A stretch of 64,000 bases of DNA from Otis tarda (Eukaryota; Chordata; Aves; Otidiformes; Otididae). The notes beneath the pieces were generated by a model, which made no database searches, was not told the DNA's origin, and worked only from the letters and a program-made list of their open reading frames with translations. Of this stretch, positions 47,977 through 61,385 are shown piece after piece. Numbering within the stretch: position 1 is the stretch's first letter; the number at the start of each line of letters is the position of its first letter. The position numbers and the translations under genes are program-made. The stretch is taken from assembly GCA_026413225.1 (NCBI GenBank), contig CM048552.1, forward strand, positions 185,662,053 to 185,726,052, given 5' to 3'.

Positions 47977-48533
47977 TGTCCTGGTTTTGGCAAGGATGGG
48001 GTTAATTTTCCTCTCAGTAGCCGGCGTGGTTTGGATTTCGGATGTGAAGAATGTGGACAAACACACTGATAATATGAGTGTGCTAATGAGACCAAGGACT
48101 CTGTCCAGCTTTCCAGGTCTTGCTGAGGTGCAAGTGCAGGAAGCTGGGAGGGATACAGACAGAATAATTGACCCAAACTGGCCAAAGAGAGTATTCCATG
48201 CCATAAATGTCATGCTCAGTATATCAGTCAGAGTTGCCCAAGGGGGCGAATGGCTCCCTCTCGCTCCTTTGCTTGCTGCTCAGTTTCATTCCCATGATCG
48301 CTGCTCAGGATGGGCTGTGTCAGTCATTGGGACATCAGGTGGTGAGAAATTGTGCATTGTTTGTATATTTTAGTATCCTTATATTCTGTTATTATTGTAA
48401 ATTTCCTTTGGTATTCTAGTAAACTGTCTTCGTCTCAACCCAGGAGTTTTCCTTTCTTCCTAATTCTCTTCCCCATCCCTCTGGGGAGGGAGAGGGTGAG
48501 TGAGAAACTGTGGTAATTAGGGCTAAACCACAA
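47977..48533 (+). mobile_element. Solo LTR (same ERV family), plus strand
   Basis: Starts TGTCCTGGTTTTGGCAAGGA and ends GGGCTAAACCACAA. It shares with the other two LTRs the ACTGGCCAAAGAGAGTATTC / CCATGCCATAAATG block, the AAACTGTCTTCGTCTCAACC block and the GGGAGGGAGAGGGTGAGTGA block. A target duplication is only approximate (TGTAT before, TGTTT after). No retroviral coding sequence flanks it. The central TATA position reads CAGTATATCAGTC and looks weakened compared with the 5431 copy. Confidence 0.87.
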
Positions 48534-51500
48534 TGTTTTTCTAAGTATCTTTTAAAATACGATATATTTTTAAAAAATAGTTATATATATATATAAAATA
48601 TACATATATAGAAATAGAAAATTATATATTTCAATGGGATGAAGTCACTGCATTTTATTGTAACTTGAAATGTTATCCTATAAAAAAAAGATTAATATTT
48701 TATTGCACATTAAGAAGTAATAAATATCTGTTTAACCTGCAGAGTATTAAAAATAAAAGTCAATAGACTTCAAAAGTAAAAGCCTGTGAATTTGGCCTCT
48801 TTTTCTCCAGATTACATTTTTTCAGTCCTTTATTACAAGCTGCAATTTTCCAGCAGCTAGTGAGAATTGTTGTTCCTCTCACATCAGCTCTGATCTGAGC
48901 TCAGACAAAGCCCCTAGTACTCATTACTCTCTATGTTGTGATCTATATTGCAGCAACAAAAACCCCAGCTTCTTTCACATACAGATAAGTTTGTCAAAGT
49001 CAGCCCTGTTGGCTACCCCACACTCCTTGTAATCACACTTGATTGCTTTCCATATCAAATCGTGCCACCTTTATAAAGTTGTAGATGATTATAGCACTTT
49101 ATCTGCTAACTGAGGGCTGTGTGGATCACACTTCTCCTTAAAGAGGATGCTTCCCTCAAACCACACTTTGAAGAAGGAGCCTACTGTAGAAGAAAACTAC
49201 CAAGGACCTTATTAGACATACACATCCTACCCGCACATGAAGAAAAAACAGGGTTGTGTTATTACACAACTAAACCAGAACAAGTACTTGCTCAGTAATG
49301 CAATAAGGATGGATGAGCAGTGGGACATTGTACAGAGGTGGGGAGTAAACATCTGTCCTGCTTAGGAACTGGCCAAGTCAGAGCTTTGGGTTAGTGTTGT
49401 TCTTGCTGAAGCCACTGACAGGATTGCACCTGTATCTCAAATATGCCTTTTTGGTGGATTAGATTGATGAAAAGAGGTGCTTACTATAAGTAGGTCTGCA
49501 CTATGAAGAGCTGAGACAAAGACAAAGTTGAACAACTGCAGCAACTTGCAACTATTTGTGCTAGACCAGTCTCAAGAAGGATAACATTCAATGTCCAAAG
49601 TGGGACTGTTATAAAATCTTTTCCAACCCAGTTAGCCTCTGGTTTAAAGTCTTTTTGTTATAACACAGTTACATTTCATCCATGGTGTTTTCCTACTGTG
49701 TTCTCTTGTCTTTAGGAAAAATTAGAGATCAAGCTCAGACATAAACTTTCTGAGGAAGCAAAGCACTTCCTCTCAATTTTTTTTCACAGTAATATAGCAA
49801 TACAAATGCTGCAGCATTTAATGAGATGGGATACAACGTGATATATGACCCCTATGTCTGGTCTCAGTCATTTTTAATAACTCATTGCTGGGATGCACGG
49901 GTTATGGTAGGAAGCGACATCCTGCCAGCTGGTGATTTGCACTCCTATTAAACTAATGCTGTTCCCTCATCTTCTTCATCTTCTCTGTCTCTTCACTTTT
50001 ATCCCTGCTCTAAATCCTCATACAGTGCAATGCCCAGCGTGCTTTGGCACAACTGTCATATGGCAAAGAGAGAGGCGTTTAGTTAGGCGTGCAGGCAGCA
50101 CTGGGAGAAATGTGACACAGCTCATCCCTCTCTTTTCAGACATCATCTGTCATTCAGCTAGAAAAAGCACCAGCAGTAGCTAGGAGGCAGAGAGAGAGCT
50201 GACGGGCTGCATGTGTTAACAAGAGCAGGTGGCTGACGGCTCCTGTATGAAGCCCTTTCTCACCTTAGGAAGTTTCCTACTTCTGTGGACCCTTAAACAG
50301 TGGACTGGTAGTTTTTTAAAAGTCTTTTGTGCATGCTATTTCTTTCCTAATGTGCCTGAGTTCTTTTAATCTGCCCCTTAAAGCTTTAAACTAAAAACGC
50401 TGTGGTGTTGGAAATCCCAGATACAACACTGAGAAAGGGAAAGTTCATCAGCCCCTCTCCCCTCCCTGCCTTCAGCTATACCTTTGGCTGCAAATGGTTG
50501 CAGAGATACCCACGATTTCAAAAGCAAAAAGTTTCAAATGCAATTCCGCTGCTTTTTTATTCTGCAACTCTGTCAAAATATTGGATGGGAAGTGAGCCAG
50601 GAAATTGCCTTCCCGTTGGAGGTACAAGAAAGAGCAGAGAGCTGATTGACAGCAACCACCACCATTTGTGTCATCAAACTCTTCACAAGATGCAGCTTTC
50701 ACACCTGCTCCCAACCCCGACGGTTCAGAATGTCTTCTGATGAGGAGATTCACAATTATTTTGTGATGCAAAAGCAGTTCAGTGGATTGATACAGGCTGA
50801 TGGTAATAATCACTCCAGGGTAACTAAAACCTTTCCCCCATTCCTCTGGATGTCATCTCCAGCAGCACCTGCCTTCTCTGCTCTTCCCCAGTGCTAAGAA
50901 GAGAGCAAGACTGGCCAAAGCCAGGGAGCTCTTGTTGCACTGCTGGAGGGGGCACAGGGCTGTGAGAGGTCTTAAAGCATCACACGTATTACATTCTGTT
51001 TTCTCAAAACTCACTTTTAAATGAAGATTGAAAGAATAAGCCAAATTATCCTCTCCTGTAAGGATGTAGACACTTAGAAAAAATCAAACTTTTGCATCTG
51101 AAAACTTTTCCCATGCACATATTTACATGCTTATAGACGAATATAGCCATTCACACCAAAAAAAAAACATTACAAACTTGGGGTGAAAGCATCAAACACC
51201 CTCATTGTGGGTATCCAGCTGTGTTTAAAAGTTTCCTTCACTTTTCTACTCCCCCCTGAGGAAGCCTGTGGACTATTCTAAATGGTTTCTGTATGGCTTA
51301 CACCATGCCATGGTGTTTCTGCTTTTCCCTTGCAAGTCCCCAAGGAGTAACCTACAGTCTTAGTACACGTGAAAAACAGTTTTGGAGATGACAAAAAAAA
51401 AAGATGGCATGAGATTAGGCTTGTTTATGAAACGAAGTTTTCAAAGATGAACCCTTGGCAGGACAGAGTAATTCATACTATTTATTGGGTGAGTAAACTT

Positions 51501-53363
51501 GGAATAAAATGCTGTCTCCCCACAGCCCATAGAATGGTCTTTTACAGAAATGTCAGCAAACCTTTTCATGCCAGGTTTTTAACAATCACTTTGAACTACA
51601 CCATAAAGCAAGGGACATTTGAACAGTTACTCTGATTAAAGTCGTGCTTTGATTCAGCACGCTCTCACCTAGGCCATTTTACTTGTGATTTGATGACATG
51701 GAATAATAGAGAGCGTATATATAAAACTTGCATGGTGTGCACTTAATATCTTCAAAATGTGGATGCTACTGAGATTTGGAAAATAGACAACCTCTTCAAA
51801 TAAAAGTGTGAAAGCCAGAAAAGGTCAGAGAAGCGGAGGAACAATTTCAGCTGCTCCCTAGTCTCTGGGATAGAAATGGGTAAGATGGTGAAAATACATT
51901 TTCAGTTGCTGCTGAAAATTATACAGCAGGAAAAACAATCAGGAAGAGTCTCCGTTTGTGCCAATAAAAAAGTGCCACTTCATGGGAAGTCAGATCCTTG
52001 TGTTATTTCCAACACTGTATATTGCTGGGTCATCTTCTCCACTGTCCTGTTCTCCTCATTTGCCCCTTATGAGCTCCTAAGTGCTTTGCAGAACCCATTT
52101 CTCTCATCCAGTCAGAGGCTCTGCCACATCCACCTTGGCATCAGTATTTGCTTCTCACTTCCAGTGGTTCTATCAATTCCGTCATCCGCATTTTCCTCCT
52201 GCTTTCAAACTGCCTCGCTCCAGCCTATGGTGGCACAGGGCTAGGCTGAACTCGAGTCAGATGTGCTTTATTAGAGAGCCAGCCCTCCCTCTTTGCTCTG
52301 TGTCTGCCAGCTATCTGTCTATATTACTTTTGGGCTTACACTCTAGATTTTATTCCCTTCTGTGATGGCGATATAACAACACTTTAAATTTATTCTCAAT
52401 GGCATTTGAGTCAAAAACCCTTCGTCTCAAGCACAGCTGGCATTAGTTGCCTAAGCTATGCAACAGCCTCAAACTATTTCGTTGAACAGGAGGAAATAAA
52501 TGGAGCTACCTAATCAATATAGCAGGCTGAACTTGAAGCACCCATCCTTTATTTAAGTGTCTTAGCTGAGAATCAGTGTTTTATTAATCTTAATCCTGAG
52601 AACTGTGGTAAACTGAAAGAAAGTAATTACTGACATTGACTACACTTAGCCAGGAAAGTATTTCTCTATTAGAAGTTCTGCAGGAATAGAGACATACTTT
52701 CAGGAACAAGGAGTCATTAGCAAAAGGTGTTTTTCATGAAGAAAGTAAACTGTCAGCAATAAGAACCACCATCAGGCTGGAGACAACCATGGAGCAGCAC
52801 ACGGGTACATAGCCCGTGCTCAGTGACTGTGTACAGCCAAACTGCTGCCTTCCAGCTGTACGCAGCTCTCCGGCTGGGGAATGTGGCTCTCGGGATCAGA
52901 CTCTGCTTTGGGTCCAAGTGAAAACAGAGAGAAATGCCAGGTGTTCAGATGCCCAACATCCAGGCAGGTGTTACGTCAGCTGTGCTTCACCAGGGTGCAG
53001 ATTTCTCTGGAAAGGTATGAAACCACCACGCTGGAGGTGTAATGACTCAGTGCTTTCCCTGTGCAAAACTAGGAGTAAGTATTTGTGCAGCAGCAGGTGC
53101 TTTTCCCTTCATGTTTTTCTAGTGTTTCAGGGCACCGATGCCAGACATTTCCTTTCCCATCAGAGCACTGGCTGAGTGAATGCTCCAGCGCTTGTTATTA
53201 ATGTACAGGTGTGGAATCTAAACCAAATGCCTTAAAAATTGTTTGGAGTGCCTTCGATTGTGTTTATCTCATGCCTTCATAAGTGATCTTCTGTGCTTTC
53301 ATATCACTGATTTTCTGGAGAAGATGGAGGTTGGGCAGGGGAGGAAGGGAACACACCATCCTT
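48534..53363. other. Unique non-coding DNA
   Basis: Begins with a very AT-rich patch containing a TA run (48581-48594). Open frames are at most 122 codons (51876-52244), without motifs and overlapped by other frames. No gene or repeat body recognised. Confidence 0.6.
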
Positions 53364-53651
53364 AATCATAGAATCATAGATTCATAGAATCTTAAGGTTG
53401 GAAGAGACCTCCAAGATCATTAAGTCCAACCATCAATCCAACACCACCATGCCTACTAAACCATGTCCTGAATTACCACATCTACACATTCTTTGAACAC
53501 CGCCAGGGATGGTGACTCCACCACTTCCTTTGGCAGCCTGCTCCAGCGCCTGACCATTCTTTCAGTAAAGAAGTAAAGAATCCTTGCATATTTATAAGCA
53601 CAAGGAAGCATCCGTGCCTGTTCCTCTTCATAGCACAGCCTGTGGTACACC
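53364..53651 (-). mobile_element. CR1 LINE 3' end, minus strand
   Basis: The plus strand starts ATCATAGAATCATAGATTCA, then CTTAAGGTTGGAAGAGACCT, CCAAGATCATTAAGTCCAAC and ACTAAACCATGTCCTGAATT. This variant UTR (reverse of ACATGGTTTAGT) matches the 35435 copy's subfamily. A short minus-strand frame encodes [20 protein letters not shown], the ORF2 C-terminus. It ends near the block TAGCACAGCCTGTGGTACAC. Confidence 0.93.
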
Positions 53652-56600
53652 TGCTAAACTATGACTGCAGACAGTCTGAGCAGAAAAGGCACCGGGTGAT
53701 TCATCTACCAAAAGGATCTCAAAGCTTCCTTTTTGTGTGGATGTGTAGCAACACCTTTGCTGTTATCCAAATGTTTATTTCTCTGATACTACTGATGGGC
53801 ACAGCCTGATGATAAAAAAGTTCTGCAAGCACTGAGCAAATGGAGATGGAAAAGGTTCTCTCCTGTGTGAAGTCCATCAGACAACTTCAGCCCGTGCATG
53901 AATGTCGGACTCCTGAACCACTGAAGCCATCAGCTGTGGAGAGCTCAAAGCCTACAGGGCTGAAGCCTGCTGCACCTTGCATTCTTTCTATGCTGGGATC
54001 ATGAAATACAAAGATTTGTTATTGACTCAGTATTAGGAGTAAAGTGAAATCCCTCTGAGAGAAAATATAAAGCCAAATGGCTTGTTTCCTACAATATAGA
54101 GTAAGGATGAGTGCTTCAAGTGCCAGAGTCCCACAGAAAGCTCCTCCTAGAAAGTCTAGAACACAGCTCAAAGTGCTGCAAACTGAGAAAGAAGTATTCA
54201 TGCTGTGTGGTGGATCACAGAGAGGGAAGGTTTGATGCTGTAGTGGAAATACAGTGTTATGAACATTGATAAATGCAACTCGAATGTTATCTTTGGAAAA
54301 AAAGGTCTGTCTCAGTGTCCTAAGCTACTGCTTATGACAAAGTCTGCTAAATAAACCCAGGGTCTGTCTCATGAGGGTGTGGAAGGCAGATACACAAAAC
54401 CATACCTGTAAAGACCTCGGTGCTGCAGTGCAGAGCAGTACATCTCCGTCTGCAGGACCCCAACCTCCCCCTTGCCTGTCTGCATGCAGCTTGCAGAGCC
54501 AGGGAAATCCCTTCTCTGGAATGCTGAAGACACCATTTTCCTTCTCTCTCTGCTCTGGCTCTCCACATGTTCCTACTCACACTTCTCACACTGCACTCAC
54601 CACCTCTTCTCCATCTCACTGCTGCCAGCTTTTCTCAGACCATTTCTATTTTGCTGCCTGTTCACACTTGTAGGAAGAAATAGTTAGGCTCTTCATTAGC
54701 ATTTTCTGAAGCTAGTAGATCCATTACCATGGGTGTGAAGTACCTCACGCACTGTGCAACAGGTTAGGATAGCATATCTGTGATCCTGGAAGAAGGACGA
54801 GAGCAGCAGCAAAGGCAATTTCTATGCCCGCAAAACCATCCATAAGTCTATAGCCTTCTGGATTGCAGAAACCTAGCTGCAGAGTTGTCTAATCCTGCAA
54901 GCTTCAAAGAGTAACAAACCTTTCTCTCACTTTCGCTGAACTAATAATTCTGCTTCTCCATATGCTGTACATTTCACACTCATTCTGGAACCCAGGAACT
55001 AAGAAATGTTACACGTATATCAAATTTTACCAAAAAATTTTAGTGTGCCACAGAAGCCAGAGCGCAAGAGTGCCCTGCTTTGACCGCCGTGGGAGCCAGG
55101 AAGGAAAAGTGAAACTAATATTAAACTTCCCAAAGTCTCACATTGCACAAGGTACTCCAACGGCCCTAAGGGCAGCAAAGCCAAATTTTATTCCAAATTC
55201 CACCACTTCCAGGAGGAGAATGTAATGATGATTTACAGCATCCAGTGAATAAAACTGTCTGAAACACCCACCCCGCTGCTTGTTGAGCAACCCATCAGTG
55301 TTGCTTCATTCCAGTTACAAAACATCCTAAATCCTAAATCAAGGAATTCACCAACTTCAACTTTGTTTCCCTTCTTTAATGAGAAGCATCACTACAGTGC
55401 AAATTCATTCTAGCTAGCTTAAGTTTCCTTAATTAGGAGGTTAATGGAAAGGCATGGGGTTCTTTAGATGACCATCCAGATCTTCACTGGAGCAAACTGC
55501 AGTCTCTAGAAGGGCAGAAATAGCAGAAGCTTTCATAGAAACTCCAGTGACAGATTAGGAGCTATTGTCTGGAAATGATCCAACAAATTCACTACAAAGC
55601 ATTGTTATCAGCATGAAACAGAAATGTGATAATAAGAAAAGCTACAGTAGCCCTCAGCATATTTATTTTTAATATTTTTTACATCTCTGTGTTCTGTTTC
55701 TGATTTTGGTTTTGATTGTAAGTTCTTCTCCCTTCTTTCTCTCCACCTTTTCCCTCCCTTCCTTTCTGACACTCATTTATTTCTGTCACTAGATGCCTCT
55801 CCAATTTCTTATGTTTTCAGACCTACCTCTCTCCTCCCATCCTCCTTCCTTTTGCTGTGAAAGCTGAAGGTCTCAGCCTGAACGCCCCTCTTTGTCATGA
55901 ACAAGGCTTTTTGGAGCAATTTCTGGGCACATGCAATAGGGAATATGCATCCCCCTTCCATAAAGCACACATGTGGAGAAGGAACATGAGTTACAGGTAG
56001 AGGTGCAGAATGCAATCTTGAGAGGTGAGGAAAGTTTTTCCACAGCCATTGCCCCTAATGCCCAGAAATCCCAGAACTGATCTCTACAACAGTTTTGTTC
56101 ATACACAAAAGTAATAAGGCACTTACATGGGAGCTATTAAAAGAAGTTCAGAGAAATTCAGCTTTTTCTGCCATTCAATGAGTTTTGAGGTTTGGGACAA
56201 GCCTCTTAGGATTTTGCCCCACATTCCTGCCACCCCATGCAAACCAGAAACTCTCCTCATGCACAGTAACAGGGGCTGGTGTCCTCTCCCCTCACTGGCA
56301 TTCACCCTCACACGACCTCTTCATACTGCAAGACAAGTCAGCTTCTCTGTTTTTCTCTCATTCATGTCCTGCTTTTCTCTTCTTCCTACCCAGTCCATCT
56401 AATGCAAAGACCTCCTGCCATGGCATTACAGACATCCATTTACACGGCATCCTTACAGAGCACCAGCACACGATAAATCTAGTTCAGTTATCCATCATCA
56501 ACATTTGGCCCGCTCTGTGGGGATAATCTCATCCTGGCAGGTCTTCCACCTTCAGCCCCTGATTCTATACTGGTTGTAAAAATTAAATCAGACAGTAAAG

Positions 56601-59600
56601 ATCATCAGCTTGAGAAGTTTACAGACCACTTCAAGGAGTAGAAGGTGAAACAAAGCACCCGAGGGAGAGAGCAGAAATGTCACAGAAGACAACACATGTC
56701 AGTTCAATAAATAAGTAGGGTTTGATACACACAAGCATCCTGACAGCAGTAGATCACATCAAAGGAGCTGAGACAAGAAAGTGCTCTCCCCATTGCAAAC
56801 AGATGAGCTCACTCTACACAGAAACAAGGGAAGAATGGCAGAAAGGCTGGTCATATCAGTGGTGACAATGGACAGGAGTTAGGAGAAAAAGGAAGAAAGA
56901 GAATGGAGAAGATAGACAGATATGCTGGTGGTGAAGTTCTGCTAACTTCTGCATTTGAGAAGGCATGCAAGAAAAGGAAACCTAGACCAGGGTTATTCCA
57001 GAGGAAAAAGTGTTCATCCACAATGCTGCCATGTCCTGTATGGCTGCAAGTGTTAATAGTTACTGCATTCCTCCGCACAAAGTGGTGACACTGTGACACC
57101 TTCTGCCATCGTAATTGCTAACCAGGTGCTACTGGTTCCAGTGCCATAGAGGGAAGAGATAAGGACTTGTGACTGGGGGGGATAAAGACGTCCATGTTCA
57201 TCTGCCTCACCATGAGATAGCCACTGTGTTTGCCAGGACATACACTTCTCCCTGCCCCCTCAACTTGTAACAAGCACATCCCAAGGAGAGAGCATAGCTC
57301 CTCTCCCCATGACATCCATTAAATCTTTGAGAGATCCTGTGGTTTCCAGCAGCTTCATGCCCTGGAACTCCTCAGGAAACTCCCTAACCCAAGGAGCCAC
57401 AAGAGCAGAAAGTAAATGTATTCCGTCTTGGAAGAGAGCAGGAGGGGAGAGAGCATTCCACACACTGGTCAGCACACCCACAGGTGAGCCTTCCACAAGG
57501 AAAACTATTTGTCTGAGGAAGCATTTGCTGAACTGGGCCTTTACCACCTCTGCTGCAAAGCCTTACAAGTCATAATGGAAATTATCAAAACGGAAAAGTT
57601 GTCAGAGTAGCGGAGCTAGCAGGGAATTATCCATCAGTACATATTAAAATTGAATGGTCAGAAAAAAAAAGCCTCCCTCTTCCAATGAGAAAGTAATGAT
57701 GGACGGTCAGATGAAAAATGAGTTAGAAGACAGGAAGGAAATTTTCAGTCCCTTCTGCAGCTCAGCAGTCATAAGCCTTCCATTAATTTTAGTTATAGAG
57801 AGATGATGTATTAATTAGCTTTTGCCCAAGGCATATCACTTTAATTAAATATCTATTCAAACTAGGAAAACAGGAAAATGGTTTATTTTCTTTCCTAATT
57901 CTCTGCAAGAGCTGAATATTTTCTTACATCATTTCAAAGAATAACAAACAACTCTTATTAGGACTGAAGTCTGAAATCCTTAATGAGGCACGGAAATTAA
58001 ATCAAAGCACCGACTTGTATAATACATGGTTTACAAAAATTAGTCACATATTAGATTGAGAAACTATCAGCTTGTTTAAATAGCTGGGTATTTTATATCT
58101 CACATGAGACGAAATCCCCCACAGTATTTGAAACATCACAGTGCTTTCTGTGAGCCTTCGCCTGCTGAATTGCATAATGATTGGTATCGTATAAACGCTT
58201 CCAGGAGGATCTGACCTGCTTCAAAATAGCAACGAGATAGCCTGCCAGGTAGAAGCAGAGTTCAAATGGCCTGGATATGACTCAGCTGGTTCATTCCTAC
58301 TGCCCTTGGCTATAATTACAAAAGCAGGGGAGGGATCAGTTTCACATCCAGATCGTAGGTGCTTGAACTAGCCTCCTAAAATAAGTGCCAGAGCTCCCTA
58401 CCTACAGCGCAGAGAATGAGGCAGGTGTCCTCAAAGGTCTTCAGAGGAAGAGGAGTCTGCCTGTCCATGTCCATCTTATCCAGCACTGACATCAGGCAGA
58501 GGTAATATCCCTCTGGAGATCCTCAAATTAAAATATTGCTTGAGCTTTGAGGCTTTTCCCATCTAAACATCCAGAAGTTACCTGTGGGGCAGGGAGAGCA
58601 AGGCGCCTGTTTAGAGGAGTGCGAATACCACTAAGTCAACATGTGCACAAGGCACTAAAAAGCCAGACTGCTTCACAAGCTGCTCATAGTTTTTATTTTG
58701 TAAACTAGGGAGACTGCTTTGTCCTTGCATAGGCATTACACATAGCACCTTGTGTAATGGAGCCAGGAATCTTACGGGGACATCCACATGAGGTAAGTGA
58801 CGAAATCATGAACCTAAACTTTCACAGGAGTCTTCAGTACAGTTTTAATAGATTTCCACTGGCAGGAACATGCAAAAACTTTAGATAGAAAATAAATGTG
58901 CTTTCTGAGTGTTCTGTTCTCAAGGAAGAAAAAGGGGAAAAAAAGAAAAAAAGGAGCCTAAATGTAGAAAAATGACAGTCACTAGGTAGAATAAAGCTCT
59001 TCACAATCTAAAGAGGGCCTGTCCAAGGAGACTAGTTACAATGTGTGTGATAAATTGCATCTTTTCATACTTTGCTTTTATTCTTGTAGTCTGACATCAC
59101 TCGTTGGGCCCTAGCCATTCATGTCTTTCAAAGGCCGTTTGATTATTTGTGTTTATTCCTGAGTAGGGGGACTTCAGTAAAGTTCATGAGAAAGAAACTG
59201 ATATAGTGTCTTCAGCTTTTTGGATCACTTAATCAAATCAGTTCTTGCAAGCTCTGCATGAAAAAGACAGGCAGCTCAAGGCTTATGAAGAAGATGAATA
59301 CATTTTGTCACAACACATCAACCACTGACATTCTTCCTATGCATTTATCAGTAGGGAAGTTGCACAAAATCTTATTGTTTGTCTGTCTTATTAAACCAGC
59401 TTACAAAGGAGGTCACTCGTTAGCAATGCAGAAAAGGCTAGGAACAGTAAAAGAATCTGCAGAGTTCTTCAGGGAAAATTGGTGAAGGGCTTTTGTGGGA
59501 AGAGGTGAGGTGGTCATGCGACAAGCAGAAAATTAGGAGAGTTCTTAAATGGTCAAAGATGGCAGAACTAGGAATATTTGAGCAGCTGTACAGTGCCTGG

Positions 59601-59693
59601 GACAAATGGCTTTGAGGAGAAACATGGCCACCTACAAGCATAAAAACATCTACAAAGTACTGATGTGAAAAAAGATTAATTAGTATTTATATA
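53652..59693. other. Unique non-coding DNA
   Basis: No gene recognised; frames are at most 113 codons and appear on both strands over 54347-57575. The segment 57780-58260 is AT-rich, repeat-free and contains several TTAATTA-type words (TATTAATTAG at 57809, CTTTAATTAAAT at 57839), making it a plausible but unproven conserved non-coding element. Confidence 0.55.
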
Positions 59694-59837
59694 TTGTTGC
59701 GGTTTAGCCCCCGTCAGCAATCGAATACCACACAGCTGCTCACTCACCCTTCCCCTCCCCAGGGGATGTGAGACTAAATTGTGAAGAAGGGAAAACTCGT
59801 GGGTTGAGATAAAGACAGTTTACTAGGATAGAAAAGG

Positions 59838-59890
59838 AAAATATAATAATATATATCAAAATAATAATAATAGGAATAATAAAATATACA
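59838..59890 (+). repeat. ATA/AATA microsatellite inside LTR
   Basis: ATATAATAATATATATCAAA and then AATAATAATAATAGGAATAA form an imperfect trinucleotide-type tract. The matching spot in the 47977 LTR is a plain TTATTATTGTAAA, so the tract probably expanded after insertion. Confidence 0.7.
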
Positions 59891-60046
59891 AAATGAGCAA
59901 TGCACTATTTCTCACCACTCGACGACCCGATGACCAATACAGCCTGATTCAAGCAGCAATCACGGAATGAAAAACTGGAAAACAACCCCAGAACAATTCC
60001 AAATAGCGAGATAAAAAGTGAGAACAGCTCACGAGCCAACCTCCAC

Positions 60047-60051
60047 TTATA
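60047..60051 (-). promoter_or_regulatory. TATA-like element of the solo LTR
   Basis: The LTR strand reads GTGCTCAGTGTATAAGTGGAGG, aligned with TATATAAAGC in the 5431 copy. Position within the LTR suits a core promoter; activity is unknown. Confidence 0.4.
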
Positions 60052-60676
60052 CACTGAGCACGATGTTTATGGCATGGAATACTCTCTTTGGCCAGTTTGG
60101 GTCAACTGTACTGGCTATGTCCCTAGCTTCCTGCACCTGCACATTAGCAAAACCTGGGAAGCTGGAAGGTGTCCTTGGTTTCTTTAGCAACAACTAATAG
60201 CATCAGTGTAATTTCAACATTCTTCACATACCGAATCTCATACTAAATCCAAAATACGCCAGATACTAAGAAGAAAATTAGCTTCATCCCAGCCAAAACC
60301 AGGACATATAAACACTCTGAAGAGCTGCTTCCTAAAAATCTCTCAGTAGCATACAAGCATGCAGATGCAATACTTCACTAGACTTACAAGAGATATTGCG
60401 CCTACCTGGCATCACAGTGGGAACTCATTCCTACGTGGCTTTGTCCAAAACACCTCAACTGCCATTTCCAGCATTTCAAAAAGTGCCATAAGACTACCAT
60501 GTCTTTGCTGCAAGAGTGCTGTTTTGGCATGTTCTGTTTCCAGAAGCAGAAATGACCTAGCCAGCAGGATAGGACATCAGGTAAATCCAAATCCAGAAAA
60601 GCTGTTCCGCGCAGCAAGGTGAAGACGTAGGGTGAAGACATTCAGCTCCAATAGCTGCAATCAGCTTCAGAGAGGA

Positions 60677-60717
60677 TTTACCCACCCACTCATAAGATTT
60701 GTGAGTGGGTGGGTAAA
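60677..60717. repeat. Perfect 16-bp inverted repeat (hairpin)
   Basis: TTTACCCACCCACTCA at 60677-60692 and TGAGTGGGTGGGTAAA at 60702-60717 are exact reverse complements separated by nine bases (TAAGATTTG). The stem has a G/C-rich centre (three CCC/GGG blocks) and would be stable. Confidence 0.92.
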
Positions 60718-61308
60718 AATTTGTGTTTGTCCTCTGGTATAATTTGGTAACTGATCTATGTAAGTGAAAATCCAACAAGATACCATGAGAAGGGGCATGA
60801 GAGCACTTCAAATGGAGCCAGCTATGAATCAAAAAGGATAAAGCATCTTCATTTGAATCACTTTAAACATTGAAGCTCATCAGATTTGGTGAGAAAAGGT
60901 TGAATTGTGTGTTGGAACTTTTTCTTTTTCAAAGCTGATAGATCAAAAAAGTGTGGAATAGTCTTACACAGGGCCTCTTGCATTCTTTTTTGTTCTAAAA
61001 GCAGCATCCTTCATAAATAGCTCTCTTGGTGATGATTCAATGCAAGGAATTGTACAGTTAGGGATGGGACTGTGCTCTCTGAAAAGGTTACAGGGAAGAG
61101 GAAGAAAGATAACTCTTCTCTTTTGCTTTGAATGTCTTTTTTTTTTTTTTAATTATCTAGTAGCTATAACGAAAAGTCCATTATAAAGAATAGCACAATA
61201 ATCCCGGAGATAATGGTGCTTACCTCTTAGGTTAATCAAATCAGGAACACATCCTACTGAGTGAGATATAGCAGAAGTGTGCATAGGATTCTGTCAGTTA
61301 TTTGCAGA

Positions 61309-61385
61309 ATTGACATATACTTCGAATCTTATACTTGAAGATGTCATTGACATATACTTCGAGTCATATACTCGAAGATGACCTC
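61309..61385 (+). repeat. Tandem duplication, period about 37 bp
   Basis: ATTGACATATACTTCGAATC at 61309 recurs as ATTGACATATACTTCGAGTC at 61346, and the rest of each unit (TATACTTGAAGATG / TATACTCGAAGATG) also matches. The second copy has a 7-bp inverted repeat, CTTCGAG / CTCGAAG; the first copy is degraded there. Confidence 0.85.

Larger units (their letters stand above)
59694..60306 (-). mobile_element. Solo LTR (same ERV family), minus strand
   Basis: Read on the minus strand it starts TGTCCTGGTTTTGGCTGGGA and ends GGGGGCTAAACCGCAACA, keeping the canonical TG...CA ends. The flanks are TATA-rich (ATATA either side), consistent with a short target duplication whose exact limits are ambiguous. 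It shares the GGGTTGAGATAAAGACAGTT and CATGGAATACTCTCTTTGGC blocks with the other two LTRs. An ATA/AATA microsatellite at 59838-59890 lies inside, explaining its greater length. No internal retroviral genes adjoin. Confidence 0.9.

Noticed and set aside
47987-48373. 128-codon plus-strand frame
   Set aside because: Lies entirely inside the solo LTR, which is non-coding by nature.
52790-53180. 119-codon frame with a GT-type donor sequence (AAAGGTATGA)
   Set aside because: No acceptor-exon-donor arrangement with a recognisable protein could be built, and the frame has no motif.
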